A stretch of 32,399 nt of DNA from Breznakibacter sp. GTDB lineage: Bacteria; Bacteroidota; Bacteroidia; Bacteroidales; Marinilabiliaceae. Of this stretch, positions 15,320 to 24,648 are shown one piece after another. A program made the position numbers and the translations under genes. The DNA lies in assembly GCA_018055415.1 (NCBI GenBank), contig JAGPHP010000011.1, forward strand, positions 1-32,399. The letters are read 5' to 3'. Position 1 is the first letter of the stretch, and every line of letters begins with the position of its first letter. The notes under the pieces were generated by a model. That model did no database searches, had not been told where the DNA came from, and saw only the letters and a list, made by a program, of their open reading frames with translations.

Positions 15320-15817
15320 ATGACAGCAATTCAATTTGATACAAAGCTTTTAAGTTTACAGGATAGACTTCTTTACTTCGCGCTGAGCCTTACTAGCAAC
15401 CACGACGATGCTAAAGATTTATTACAAGAGACAATATTAAAAGCGCTTACATACAGAGGTCAATTTATTGAAAACACCAATTTTAAAGCTTGGGTGTTTA
15501 CAATAATGAAAAACACCTTTATTAATAACTATCGTCGCGAACAAAAAGTGCGCAACACATTCGATTCTAAAGAGGACTCGCTTGATTTTGCCGCAAAAAA
15601 GAATTTTGCATCCGAAACTCCAGAGTCAGCACACGCAGTTATGGAGATGACTCAAACCATAGAACGCCTTGACGACGAGTTCAGAGTGCCATTTAAAATG
15701 CACACGGAGGGCTTTAAATACAAGGAGATTGCCGAAGAGTTAAATCTTCCAATTGGAACAGTAAAAAGCCGAATATTCTTCACTCGCAAGAAGTTGCAAG
15801 AGATGCTCAACCAATAA
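15320..15817 (+). CDS. ECF sigma factor, no adjacent anti-sigma gene
   Basis: The 165-residue protein is a compact ECF sigma factor. Region 2 spans about 8-75 (LLYFALSLTSNHDDAKDLLQ, with FKAWVFTIMKNTFINNYRRE as the -10 recognition helix). Region 4 spans about 105-160 (DDEFRVPFKMHTEGFKYKEI, then a helix-turn-helix with IGTVKSRIFFTRKKL). It matches the widespread stand-alone RpoE-like group of Bacteroidetes. Unlike the sigma factor at 10719, it is followed by a terminator and then trkA, with no FecR or zinc-finger anti-sigma gene on either side. Its control therefore is not explained by its neighbours. Confidence 0.95.
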   Translation: MTAIQFDTKLLSLQDRLLYFALSLTSNHDDAKDLLQETILKALTYRGQFIENTNFKAWVFTIMKNTFINNYRREQKVRNTFDSKEDSLDFAAKKNFASETPESAHAVMEMTQTIERLDDEFRVPFKMHTEGFKYKEIAEELNLPIGTVKSRIFFTRKKLQEMLNQ

Positions 15818-15850
15818 TACTTATACAACTACGCCATAGTTACATAAGAT

Positions 15851-15880
15851 AGGTTACTCAGCAATGGGTAACCTTTTTTT
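15851..15880 (+). terminator. Rho-independent terminator after the ECF sigma gene
   Basis: The stem AGGTTAC (15851-15857) / GTAACCT (15868-15874) with a 10-base loop is followed directly by a run of T to 15880. It separates the sigma-factor transcript from trkA. Confidence 0.85.
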
Positions 15881-15955
15881 ATTTCAAATGCTTTCTATAA
15901 GTTGTGAATATATTACCAAAAAAATGTATATTCATGTTACTTAACAAATGCAACT

Positions 15956-17296
15956 ATGAAAGTAATTATTGCGGGAGCTGGCGAAGTTGGTTCTCATGTG
16001 GCCAAGCTACTTTGCAACGCAAATCACGATGTAACTGTACTCGACTCCGAAGTTGAAAGACTTCAATTTTTAGAGACCCATTTGGATTTACTTACCGTTA
16101 ACGGCAGAGTGACCTCTATTGAGGACTTGATGAGAGCAAAGGTCGATGAGTGCGATCTCTATATCTCTGTCCCACCCTTTGAAAGTTTGAGTATCTTATC
16201 GGCCATCCTTGCAAAAAAAATGGGAGCAAAAATGGCAGTGGCGCGCATCAACACAAAAGAATATCTTCAACCTGAAAACAAAGCTTTTTTCAAAAAGTTA
16301 GGCATTGATGAGATGTTCTACCCCGAAGATTTAGCCACAGAAGAGATTGTGGAGTCGCTTAAACGAATCGGAATAAGGCAATGTGTTGAGTTTTCTGATG
16401 GCGAGCTACTTGTGTTTGCCGTAAAACTTGGAGACAATGCACCCATAATTGGAAAAAAAATCAAAGAGAGCATCTCGGATGAAGATAAAACCCAAATAGG
16501 TGTTGTGGCACTCATTCGAGGAAATAAGACAATCATTCCTAATAAAAGTGATCGATTTGAGAAAAACGATAGAGTTTACTTCATTACCACCAAAGAGGGA
16601 GTAGAACACGTCACCTCCAAATCTGGTAAAAAACCTTTTGAGGTTAAAAACATCATGATTGTAGGGGGCAGCCGAATTGGACGCAAAGTGGCCATAATGA
16701 TTGAGAACGACTATAGAGTAAAACTCATTGAAATAAAAGAAGAGAGAGCCGAAGAACTCGCCGACCGACTATCTAACACCCTTGTAATACATGGAGATGG
16801 ACGAAGCGCCGAACTCATGAAAGAGGAGGGCATTGAAAACATTGATGCTTTTATTGCACTAACAGGAAATTCAGAAGTCAACATTTTGGCGTGTCAGCTT
16901 GCTAAAAAACTGGGAGTTAAAAAAAGTGTGGCAGAGATTGAGAATCTGGACTATCTGGACTTTGCCGAGTCTATTGGCATTGGAACAGTCGTAAATAAAA
17001 AATTACTAGCTGCGGCCTCTATTTTTAGATACACCTTTAAATCGCACATCTCCACCAATAAATGGTTAACCAACACCGATGCAGAGATGATAGAGCTCTT
17101 TGCCGAAGAGAATTCGCCAATAACAAAGAAGAAACTATCGTCGATAAATCTGCCTCACGATGTAAATATTGGAGGTGTAATACGAAACAATAAGGCTTTT
17201 ATCGCTACAAGCGAAACACAAATTGAAGCTGGTGACAGAGTAATCGTATTTGCACACCACAAACAGATTGATTTAGTAGAAAAACTATTTATTTAA
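15956..17296 (+). CDS. trkA: Trk potassium uptake system regulatory subunit TrkA
   Basis: TrkA is the cytoplasmic NAD(H)/nucleotide-binding gate of the Trk potassium channel. The 446-residue protein has two RCK units in tandem, each with a Rossmann domain and a TrkA-C domain. The first nucleotide motif is GAGEVG (7-12) with Asp32 ending the second strand. The second is GGSRIG at about 237-242 with LIEIKEE further on. TrkA-C domains end each half (DRVYFITTKEG and DRVIVFAHHKQ). The length is typical. The membrane subunit trkH begins 12 bases after its stop, so the two form an operon. Confidence 0.96.
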   Translation: MKVIIAGAGEVGSHVAKLLCNANHDVTVLDSEVERLQFLETHLDLLTVNGRVTSIEDLMRAKVDECDLYISVPPFESLSILSAILAKKMGAKMAVARINTKEYLQPENKAFFKKLGIDEMFYPEDLATEEIVESLKRIGIRQCVEFSDGELLVFAVKLGDNAPIIGKKIKESISDEDKTQIGVVALIRGNKTIIPNKSDRFEKNDRVYFITTKEGVEHVTSKSGKKPFEVKNIMIVGGSRIGRKVAIMIENDYRVKLIEIKEERAEELADRLSNTLVIHGDGRSAELMKEEGIENIDAFIALTGNSEVNILACQLAKKLGVKKSVAEIENLDYLDFAESIGIGTVVNKKLLAAASIFRYTFKSHISTNKWLTNTDAEMIELFAEENSPITKKKLSSINLPHDVNIGGVIRNNKAFIATSETQIEAGDRVIVFAHHKQIDLVEKLFI

Positions 17297-17308
17297 CAGC
17301 TTATCATC

Positions 17309-18760
17309 ATGGTTAACTTTCGTTTCGTATGGCTGGTTCTAGGTCTATTACTAGTTGTTGAAGGAATTCTTATTTTACTCACGTCAATTATTCCTCTGAT
17401 ATACAACGAAGCGGACTTTACTCTCTTTCTTGGATGTGGCGCATCTATAATCCTTTTCGGAGGATTAATTGCCTTTTTAAACCGAAAAACCTCCCGCGAA
17501 GTAGGTAAACGCGAGGGATATTTAGCTGTTACCTTGGTATGGATTGTCATGTCTCTTTTTGGAGCTATACCTTACTGGATCAACGGTGCAATACCCTCCT
17601 ATACCGATGCTTTTTTTGAAACAATGTCGGGCTTCACCACCACGGGAGCAACAATACTAAATAACATCGAATCGCTCTCCCACGGAATACTTTTTTGGCG
17701 TGCTCTAACTCAATGGGTTGGTGGAATGGGTATTATTGTTCTCTCGTTAGCGATCCTTCCTCTATTAGGAATTGGTGGAATGCAACTATTTGGAGCTGAA
17801 GCCACTGGACTCACCACAGACAAACTCCATCCTCGGATTAAAGAGACGGCAAAAAGATTATGGTTAATATATGTACTTTTCACAGTTGCCGAAGTAGCTC
17901 TACTTTGGATAGGTGGAATGTCGTTATTTGATGCAGTATGCCACAGTTTCACTACAATGGCAACGGGCGGTTACGGAACCAAGCAAGCCGGAATAGCATA
18001 TTATAACTCGCCCTACATTGAATATGTAATTATCGCATTTATGTATATCGCTGGTGTAAATTTCACACTCTACTACTGGTTATTTAAAGGGAAATTTGAG
18101 ACTTTCTTCAAAGATGAGGAGTTTCGATTTTACACAGGTATAACATTTCTTTTCACCATTGTCATTAGTGTAATTCTATATTTTGCACAAATAGGTGGTG
18201 GAATTGAAAATTCTTTCAGAGACTCACTATTTCAAGTTGTGTCGATATTAAGCACCACGGGTTTTGGAACTGTTGACTACATGTTGTGGCCTTTGGTCGC
18301 AGCAATTCTCCTACTTCTAACCATGTTTATTAGCGCCTCAGCGGGCTCTACAAGCGGTGGAATTAAAGTTGTACGCATTACAATTTTAATTAAAAACAGC
18401 TACTACGAATTAAAAAGACTTATACACCCAAGTGCAATTATTCCAATCAGGCTCAACAACCGAGCGGTTCCAACACCCATTGTAACGAGCGTTTTAGCAT
18501 TTGTCTCTACTTATTTCTTTATTTTTGGCTTTGGTACCATGATAATGACTGGATGTGGGTTACCTCTTGACTCGGCAGCAGGTTCAGTGGCAACTTGTAT
18601 GGCAAATATTGGTCCGGGACTTGGCAATACGGGCCCAGCCTCAACATTTGCACACATTTCCGATTTTGGCAAATGGTTTCTATCGGCATGCATGCTTTTG
18701 GGTCGACTCGAACTCTTTACCGTTCTTTTACTATTTGCCCCAGAATTTTGGAAAAAATAA
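17309..18760 (+). CDS. trkH: Trk potassium transporter membrane subunit TrkH
   Basis: The 483-residue integral membrane protein has the four M1-P-M2 repeats of the TrkH/KtrB superfamily. The four selectivity-filter segments are visible: TTTGAT near residue 110, ATGGYGT near 217, STTGFGT near 315 and NIGPGLG near 432. Each carries the filter glycine. Potassium enters the cell through this subunit under control of TrkA, encoded just upstream. The stop codon directly abuts the stop of the convergent membrane-protein gene (18761). The length is normal for TrkH. Confidence 0.96.
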   Translation: MVNFRFVWLVLGLLLVVEGILILLTSIIPLIYNEADFTLFLGCGASIILFGGLIAFLNRKTSREVGKREGYLAVTLVWIVMSLFGAIPYWINGAIPSYTDAFFETMSGFTTTGATILNNIESLSHGILFWRALTQWVGGMGIIVLSLAILPLLGIGGMQLFGAEATGLTTDKLHPRIKETAKRLWLIYVLFTVAEVALLWIGGMSLFDAVCHSFTTMATGGYGTKQAGIAYYNSPYIEYVIIAFMYIAGVNFTLYYWLFKGKFETFFKDEEFRFYTGITFLFTIVISVILYFAQIGGGIENSFRDSLFQVVSILSTTGFGTVDYMLWPLVAAILLLLTMFISASAGSTSGGIKVVRITILIKNSYYELKRLIHPSAIIPIRLNNRAVPTPIVTSVLAFVSTYFFIFGFGTMIMTGCGLPLDSAAGSVATCMANIGPGLGNTGPASTFAHISDFGKWFLSACMLLGRLELFTVLLLFAPEFWKK

Positions 18761-19228
18761 TCAAACCTTCAAAAATCTCTTATTACGATGATAAATAAAC
18801 TGAAACAATAAGCAATAAAGAGCAATTGGAATTACCAACAATATCGACAAGAAATAAAAATAGCCCAATCCGTGCAAAAAGAGAGTCCCCAAAATTGTTA
18901 AGAGCGTATTTACCACAAAGGCAATCACCAATGCTTTTACACGAAAAGAATGAACTACCTCATTTTCCTGCTTCTCTTTAGAAACCGCAATAAAAACTAA
19001 ACTTAAAATAGCCAATAATGCTATTAACTCTTCGCCCTGATTGTTTCGTGTAAAAGCAAATCTTCTAGTAAATAAGAACTCTGAATAAAAAGAGAAAACT
19101 CTCCATTTTAAGAAGTGATATTTATGTCCTAAGTAGAAGCGATCAAATGCTAAAACGACACTTGCGATTAAAAGAACTAAACCAACAATCTTCCAATACC
19201 AAGGGAGTAAATATTTTGAAAAGTTCAT
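18761..19228 (-). CDS. Four-helix membrane protein of unknown function
   Basis: The 155-residue protein has four hydrophobic segments: IVGLVLLIASVVLAF near 14, ELIALLAILSLVFIAV near 68, VKALVIAFVVNTLLTILG near 97 and YFLSILLVIPIALYCLLF near 125. A basic tail (HRNKRFLKV) follows. Between helices 1 and 2 is an aromatic and arginine-rich loop (SFYSEFLFTRRFAFTR). I recognise no family. A good Bacteroidetes promoter lies upstream at 19258-19288, which supports its being an expressed, single-gene unit. It converges with trkH with no gap. Confidence 0.8.
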   Translation of the reverse strand: MNFSKYLLPWYWKIVGLVLLIASVVLAFDRFYLGHKYHFLKWRVFSFYSEFLFTRRFAFTRNNQGEELIALLAILSLVFIAVSKEKQENEVVHSFRVKALVIAFVVNTLLTILGTLFLHGLGYFYFLSILLVIPIALYCLLFQFIYHRNKRFLKV

Positions 19229-19257
19229 GACGGAACAATAGATTAATAATAGGAGTG

Positions 19258-19288
19258 CAAAAGTAGCGTTATGGACAGATGTGACAAA
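19258..19288 (-). promoter_or_regulatory. Bacteroidetes-type promoter for the leftward membrane protein gene
   Basis: On the minus strand TTTG (19288-19285) is followed after exactly 19 bases by TACTTTTG (19265-19258). This is the full TTTG-N19-TAnnTTTG consensus of the primary Bacteroidetes sigma factor. It lies about 30 bases upstream of the start at 19228. Confidence 0.75.
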
Positions 19289-19521
19289 AAATCGACAAGA
19301 AAATATACAAGAAATGAGGTTTTCAATTCATTAGAACTATTAATAAATACCAATAATTCCTGAAATTCCTAAATATAAAGCTTAATAATAATGATGAAAA
19401 AATTGAAGCATATAATCGAGCCAGCCACTACTAAAACACAACAACATAGTTTGCAACCAAATGATTTGAAGCAAGATGTGAGTTGGAGCGGGTTAAATTC
19501 TTTATTGTCGATTGATTGTTA

Positions 19522-19529
19522 TATCTTTG
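19522..19529 (+). promoter_or_regulatory. Candidate -7 promoter box before era
   Basis: TATCTTTG fits TAnnTTTG and lies 28 bases upstream of the era ATG, a typical leader length in this phylum. The expected TTTG box 19-21 bases upstream is not evident. Confidence 0.5.
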
Positions 19530-19557
19530 CGGTTCATTTAAAATTGAAAGTAGTAAG

Positions 19558-20439
19558 ATGACGCATAAAGCTGGTTTTGTAAATATTGTTGGAAACCCTA
19601 ACGTTGGAAAATCAACGTTGACCAATATTTTGGTGGGTGAGAAGTTGTCTATTATCACAAATAAGGCACAAACCACGCGCCATCGTATCTTCGGAATTGT
19701 GAATGAACCTGAATATCAGATTGTTTTTTCTGACACCCCTGGTGTTTTAAAGCCAAATTACAAATTGCAGGAGTCGATGTTACGATTCTCTAAATCGGCG
19801 CTTACCGATGCCGATGTAATTTTGTACATGACAGATGTGGTGGAGACAGTCGATAAAAATAGCGAATTTCTAAAAGCAGTTCAAGAACAGGAGATCCCTG
19901 TTTTGCTGATATTAAATAAGATAGATCTAATTAATCAAGAAAAATTAGATACTTTGATGGACATGTGGAAAGAACTACTTCCAAAAGCAGAATTTTTCCC
20001 AGTATCGGCACTTCATAGTTTTAATGTTTCAAATCTTTTGGCTCGCATTGTAGCACTTCTCCCTGAAGGTGAGCCATATTTCGATAAAGATCAATTAACT
20101 GACAAATCACAACGTTTCTTTGTTTCTGAGATCGTGCGTGAAAAGATTTTACTATTTTACCAAAAGGAGATTCCATACTCGGTTGAGGTTGAGGTTGAGG
20201 AGTTTAAAGAATACGAAGAGCGTGTAGATATTAGATGCGTGATACACGTAGCTCGCGACTCTCAAAAAGGCATCATTATTGGCCATAAAGGGGAAGCTCT
20301 CAAAAAAATTGGTACAGAAGCTCGAAAAGACATAGAGACATTTTTAGATAAAAAGGTATTTCTACAAACCTTTGTTAAAGTATCAAAAGATTGGCGCGAT
20401 AAAGATTCGTTGCTAGCTCGATTTGGATACGGAGAATAA
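19558..20439 (+). CDS. era: GTPase Era
   Basis: Era is a GTPase that binds the 3' end of 16S rRNA and assists 30S subunit maturation. The 293-residue protein has G1 GNPNVGKS (12-19), G3 SDTPG, G4 NKID, and a C-terminal type II KH domain (VIHVARDSQKGIIIGHKGEA, then LKKIG) that binds RNA. The frame is open further upstream to 19516, but ATG at 19558 gives the normal Era N-terminus (MTHKAGFVNIVG). The related GTPase gene der follows 77 bases later, an arrangement common in Bacteroidetes. Confidence 0.97.
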   Translation: MTHKAGFVNIVGNPNVGKSTLTNILVGEKLSIITNKAQTTRHRIFGIVNEPEYQIVFSDTPGVLKPNYKLQESMLRFSKSALTDADVILYMTDVVETVDKNSEFLKAVQEQEIPVLLILNKIDLINQEKLDTLMDMWKELLPKAEFFPVSALHSFNVSNLLARIVALLPEGEPYFDKDQLTDKSQRFFVSEIVREKILLFYQKEIPYSVEVEVEEFKEYEERVDIRCVIHVARDSQKGIIIGHKGEALKKIGTEARKDIETFLDKKVFLQTFVKVSKDWRDKDSLLARFGYGE

Positions 20440-20516
20440 AAAAAGAATAGAGAATATTAAGTTGGCCTCTAAAATGAGGCAATAAAATGCAGTGCAATAC
20501 TGCCAAGTAAATTAAG

Positions 20517-21821
20517 ATGGGAAATATAGTAGCAATTGTAGGTCGTCCGAATGTAGGTAAATCGACCCTTTTCAATAGATTAACAGGTACGCGCGATGCG
20601 ATTGTTGATGAACAAGCTGGCGTTACGCGCGATAGATTATATGGCAAAGCAGAGTGGAATGGCAAAGAGTTTTCGGTTATTGACACTGGAGGTTATGCCC
20701 TAAACTCAGACGATATGTTTGAGGAAGAGATCCGAAAGCAAGTTATTATTGCCATTAATGAGTCTGATTTAGTTCTTTTTGTAGTTGATGTAACGGTTGG
20801 AATAACAGATTACGATGAAGAGGTTGCTGCAATCTTACGTAAAAGCAAAAAGAAAGCGATAATCATCGTAAATAAAGTAGATAACCACGAGCGCATAATT
20901 GATTCGCATCAATTCTATGCCCTTGGACTAGAAGAGCTTTACACTATTTCGGCGATAAATGGTGCTGGAACAGGCGAACTTTGCGACTTCATTGTTGAAC
21001 AACTTCCTGATGTTAAACTTGAAGACACCTTAGACCTTCCTAAATTTGCCGTTGTTGGTCGCCCGAATGCCGGAAAATCATCGATCGTAAATGCATTTAT
21101 AGGTGTTGAGAGAAATATTGTGACTCCACTTGCAGGAACCACCAGAGACTCTATTTATACACGATTCAATAAATTTGGTCTGGATTTCTATTTAGTAGAT
21201 ACCGCGGGATTACGTAAAAAAAGTAAAGTTGAAGAAGATCTAGAATTCTACTCAGTAATGCGCGCCATTCGTGCCATTGAGAACTCTGATATTTGTCTGC
21301 TCATGATTGATGCAACGCGAGGTATTGAGGGACAAGATCAAAAGATTTTCCAACTCATTGAAAAAAACAACAAAGGTTTAGTCGTATTGGTAAACAAATG
21401 GGATTTGGTTGAAAAAGAGACAAACTCAACTAAAGCATTTGAAGCCGAAATTCGCAATGCAACAGCACCTTACGTTGATTATCCAATTGTATTTACCTCG
21501 GCTACAACCAAACAGCGTATTCATAAAGCATTGGAAGCGGCGATGGAGGTTTACGAGAATAGAAAGCGTAAAATCATCACTTCGGTACTCAATGAAGAGA
21601 TGTTACCAATCATTGAACACACACCTCCTCCCTCTCTTAAAGGAAAATATATTAAAATTAAATATATCACTCAGTTACCAACTGCAATTCCGTCGTTTGC
21701 ATTCTTTTGCAACCTTCCGCAGTATGTAAAAGAGCCTTATAAGCGATTTTTAGAGAATAAGATTAGAGATAAATGGAATTTCTCAGGAACACCAATTAAT
21801 ATCTTTATTAGAAAGAAATAG
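20517..21821 (+). CDS. der: GTPase Der (EngA), double G-domain ribosome biogenesis factor
   Basis: Der assembles the 50S ribosomal subunit. The 434-residue protein has two consecutive G domains. The first has GRPNVGKS (9-16), DTGG and NKVD. The second has GRPNAGKS (about 181-188), DTAG and NKWD. A C-terminal KH-like domain follows (about 350-434), with [20 protein letters not shown] typical of the family. The length is normal. It follows era; the 77-base spacer contains two small hairpins, GCCTC/GAGGC at 20465-20480 and GCAGT/ACTGC at 20489-20503, which may affect the coupling. Confidence 0.98.
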   Translation: MGNIVAIVGRPNVGKSTLFNRLTGTRDAIVDEQAGVTRDRLYGKAEWNGKEFSVIDTGGYALNSDDMFEEEIRKQVIIAINESDLVLFVVDVTVGITDYDEEVAAILRKSKKKAIIIVNKVDNHERIIDSHQFYALGLEELYTISAINGAGTGELCDFIVEQLPDVKLEDTLDLPKFAVVGRPNAGKSSIVNAFIGVERNIVTPLAGTTRDSIYTRFNKFGLDFYLVDTAGLRKKSKVEEDLEFYSVMRAIRAIENSDICLLMIDATRGIEGQDQKIFQLIEKNNKGLVVLVNKWDLVEKETNSTKAFEAEIRNATAPYVDYPIVFTSATTKQRIHKALEAAMEVYENRKRKIITSVLNEEMLPIIEHTPPPSLKGKYIKIKYITQLPTAIPSFAFFCNLPQYVKEPYKRFLENKIRDKWNFSGTPINIFIRKK

Positions 21822-21844
21822 GGTTAAAGCAGATGGATATATAT

Positions 21845-21892
21845 TCGTGCAATTCAAGGAGTTAAGTCCAAGAGTTGCACGATTTTTTTTTT
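21845..21892 (+). terminator. Rho-independent terminator after der
   Basis: TCGTGCAA (21845-21852) pairs with TTGCACGA (21875-21882), and ten T residues follow immediately (21883-21892). It ends the era-der transcript, 24 bases after the der stop. Confidence 0.88.
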
Positions 21893-21948
21893 GTAAGCTA
21901 ACGTAGTTTGAGTAATAAACTTATTAAAGTCAAATGAGAACCTATCTC

Positions 21949-24417
21949 TTAATCCATAAAATAAACCCGCTTAACCCTTCTACTAATACCAGTAAGAATC
22001 TCATAAGGGATTGTTCCAATAGCATCAGCTAAATCACTAATAGTCTGATTTTCATCAAACAAATAGACGGCATCGCCCTCTTTGCAATCAACATTTGTAA
22101 CATCTGCCATACACATATCCATACAAATCGATCCCACAATTGGAGCAAATTGATTGTGAATCAGCACCTTACCAACATTATTGCCTAATCTACGATCTAT
22201 CCCATCTGCATATCCAACAGGAATTATGGCAATTCGTCCACCTTCAGGGAAATTGCCTCTACGGCCATACCCTACCGTTTCTCCAACATCAACAACCTTA
22301 ATTTGTGAAATAGAACTCTTTAACGATGCAACATTTTGAAGCTTTGAGTTAAGTTTAGACGATACACCATACATTCCTATTCCAATACGAACCATATCGA
22401 GATGCGCCTCAGGGAAGCGCTCAATTCCAGCAGAATTACAAATATGTTTAATAGTTGTGTAACCTATCGTATCCTCAATTTGAGCACAGATATCTTTAAA
22501 TGTCTTTATCTGACCTTTTGTAAACTCATCGTGCATAGATGACTCACTTCCTGCTAAATGCGAAAAAATTGACTCCACTTTAAGTACTTTATTTGCCTTA
22601 AGTCGCTCAAGCAAAAGAGGGATCTCCTTAGGTCTAAAACCTAGTCGCATCATGCCTGTATCAATTTTAATGTGAACCGGAAAATTTGTGAGCCCCTCTC
22701 TTTCAACAGCTTGAGTAAAGGAATCAAAAATAGAAAAACCAAAAATTTCGGGTTCCAAGTTATATTGAATCATGAGCGAAAAGCTCTTCTCCTCAGGCCC
22801 CATAACAATAATGGGCAGATTTATCCCAGCATCACGCAACTCGACCCCTTCATCGGCAAAGGCTACTCCCAAATAGTCAATTTTTTGATTCGCAAGAAGA
22901 TTGGCAATCTCAAATGAACCACTTCCATACGAGAAAGCCTTTACCATGGCCAACATTTTGGTTGTTTTTGGCAAATATGAACGATAACAACTTAAGTTCG
23001 AGATCATTGCATTCAAGTTAATCTCCAAACAGGTGCGATGGCGCTTATGTTCCAAAAACTCCGAAATACGTTCGAATGCGAAGTTACGAGAGCCCTTAAC
23101 CAAAATAGCCTCATTCCTAAAAAGCAACGAATCGGCTGAAGCCAAAAAATCTCGCGTTGAAGCATAGAAATGGCTGCTTTTATCAAATAACGATGAGTGC
23201 GCAAGCATTTCAGGACCAATGCCAACGGTTCGCGTAACTTGCTTGATTTTAAGCAAATGAGCTACTCGCTTATAAAGATGCTCACCATCAATGCCACTTT
23301 GAAGTATATCTGAAAGAATCACCGTTTTTGTTAATCCTGCCTTGTGACCCATTGACTCCAAATAATCAAGAGCCACTTCAAGTCCATTTATATCAGCATT
23401 ATAGCTGTCATTAATTACCAAACATCCATTTATTCCCTCCTTCTGCTCTAAGCGCATTGCCACAGAATGCAAATGCTTTACACGATCCACAACAACCTCA
23501 GGTTCAAATCCAAGAACCAAAAGTATTGTAATAGCATGGAATGCATTTTCGTAGGAGGAGCTATCGGAAAAAGGAATTACCACCTGATATGATTTTTCCA
23601 TCCATCTAAAATTAACCTTCCAACTCGTTACGAGCTCCTGAAAATCAATAATCTGCAAGTTGGAATCTTCCATCTCCCCCCAAGAAATAAGCTCTTTATG
23701 CGAATATTTCTCCACCAACTCATTGTGTACCAATGGATGATCTGAACAATAAATAATCTTTGAACACTCACTGAATAGTGTTAATTTCTCAGCCAACTTC
23801 TCGGCCACTGTTGAAAAATTCTCTTGATGTGCAGTTCCAATATTAGTAATTATACCAATAGTAGGCTTAATCATCTGCTCGAGCTTAACCATCTCGTTTG
23901 GCTTGGATATACCCGCCTCAATAACAGCTAATTGAGTATCCTTATGAATTAATGAAAGTGATATTGGCACCCCCAATTGACTATTATAGCTTCGAGGTGA
24001 CCTCACCGTATTTCTGTCATTTCCAATCAATTGCACAATCCACTCTTTTACAATTGTCTTGCCATTACTACCCGTTACGGCTACTAATGGCTTAGTATAT
24101 AATGCCCTATGTCGTTCGGCAAACTCCTGTAAAGCCACGAGAGTATCATCTACCCAAACAAAATTACAAGTAGAAAGCAAAGGGCTATCTGGCTTAAACC
24201 CATTTTTTACCACAAAGCTCTGAACACCCTTTGCGGCCATTTCATGAATATAAAGATGACCATCATTATGACTTCCAACCAAGGCAAAAAAGAGCGAATC
24301 ACCACTACTTGGAGTTCGCCTACTATCAAAAACGATATTCGAAAGAGTTTGGTCAGAAACAATATGCTTATCTGAAAAATGAACAAACTGGCAAAACTCG
24401 GAAAACTTGTAGTTCAT
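21949..24417 (-). CDS. Bifunctional MurF ligase / alanine racemase fusion
   Basis: The 822-residue protein joins two consecutive steps around D-alanyl-D-alanine. The N-terminal half (about 1-455) is UDP-N-acetylmuramoyl-tripeptide:D-Ala-D-Ala ligase, with the ATP loop TGSNGKT at 115-121, TNIGTAHQENF and NDSYNAD at 336-342. The C-terminal half (about 460-822) is PLP-dependent alanine racemase, with the PLP lysine Lys493 (MVKAFSYGSG), MYGVSS, the catalytic Tyr717 (VGYGRRG), VGYADGIDRRLGN and ICMDMCMAD. This fusion is a known Bacteroidetes trait and the strongest taxonomic mark in the window. Both halves keep their catalytic residues. It acts in the cytoplasm and supplies D-alanine and the pentapeptide end of the cell-wall precursor. 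It is a single-gene leftward unit. Confidence 0.96.
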   Translation of the reverse strand: MNYKFSEFCQFVHFSDKHIVSDQTLSNIVFDSRRTPSSGDSLFFALVGSHNDGHLYIHEMAAKGVQSFVVKNGFKPDSPLLSTCNFVWVDDTLVALQEFAERHRALYTKPLVAVTGSNGKTIVKEWIVQLIGNDRNTVRSPRSYNSQLGVPISLSLIHKDTQLAVIEAGISKPNEMVKLEQMIKPTIGIITNIGTAHQENFSTVAEKLAEKLTLFSECSKIIYCSDHPLVHNELVEKYSHKELISWGEMEDSNLQIIDFQELVTSWKVNFRWMEKSYQVVIPFSDSSSYENAFHAITILLVLGFEPEVVVDRVKHLHSVAMRLEQKEGINGCLVINDSYNADINGLEVALDYLESMGHKAGLTKTVILSDILQSGIDGEHLYKRVAHLLKIKQVTRTVGIGPEMLAHSSLFDKSSHFYASTRDFLASADSLLFRNEAILVKGSRNFAFERISEFLEHKRHRTCLEINLNAMISNLSCYRSYLPKTTKMLAMVKAFSYGSGSFEIANLLANQKIDYLGVAFADEGVELRDAGINLPIIVMGPEEKSFSLMIQYNLEPEIFGFSIFDSFTQAVEREGLTNFPVHIKIDTGMMRLGFRPKEIPLLLERLKANKVLKVESIFSHLAGSESSMHDEFTKGQIKTFKDICAQIEDTIGYTTIKHICNSAGIERFPEAHLDMVRIGIGMYGVSSKLNSKLQNVASLKSSISQIKVVDVGETVGYGRRGNFPEGGRIAIIPVGYADGIDRRLGNNVGKVLIHNQFAPIVGSICMDMCMADVTNVDCKEGDAVYLFDENQTISDLADAIGTIPYEILTGISRRVKRVYFMD

Positions 24418-24648
24418 AATAATTGTTGATAATCAAAGACTTAACGTCAAATCAATGAAAAATATGGTCTCTATCTAATAGAAAGTAAGGAGTAGATTAC
24501 AACAAGATTTTGCAATTTTTGCGCTCCTCAACCGTTCTTATGGACAAAATTAGTTAAATTGGCGCTCATTATCGTAAAAAGCAGGTCAATTGTTTTCGAT
24601 GCATTGAAGATAAAGCTCATCATCTGAATTCAAAAACGAGATATTATT

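Larger units (their letters stand above)
19229..19557. other. 329-base gap between a leftward membrane gene and era
   Basis: It holds the minus-strand promoter at 19258-19288 and a plus-strand -7-like box, TATCTTTG, at 19522-19529. A 56-codon open frame at 19391-19561 ends across the era start, but it has no supporting features. Nothing else was recognised. Confidence 0.5.

Noticed and set aside
19489..19500. A GGTTAAATTC stretch that looks like a tRNA T-arm
   Set aside because: No matching acceptor, D-arm or anticodon stem could be built around it.
19391..19561. A 56-codon frame (starting ATGATG) that ends across the era start codon
   Set aside because: The ATG/TGA overlap is suggestive of coupling, but the protein has no recognisable features and the likely era promoter box lies inside it.
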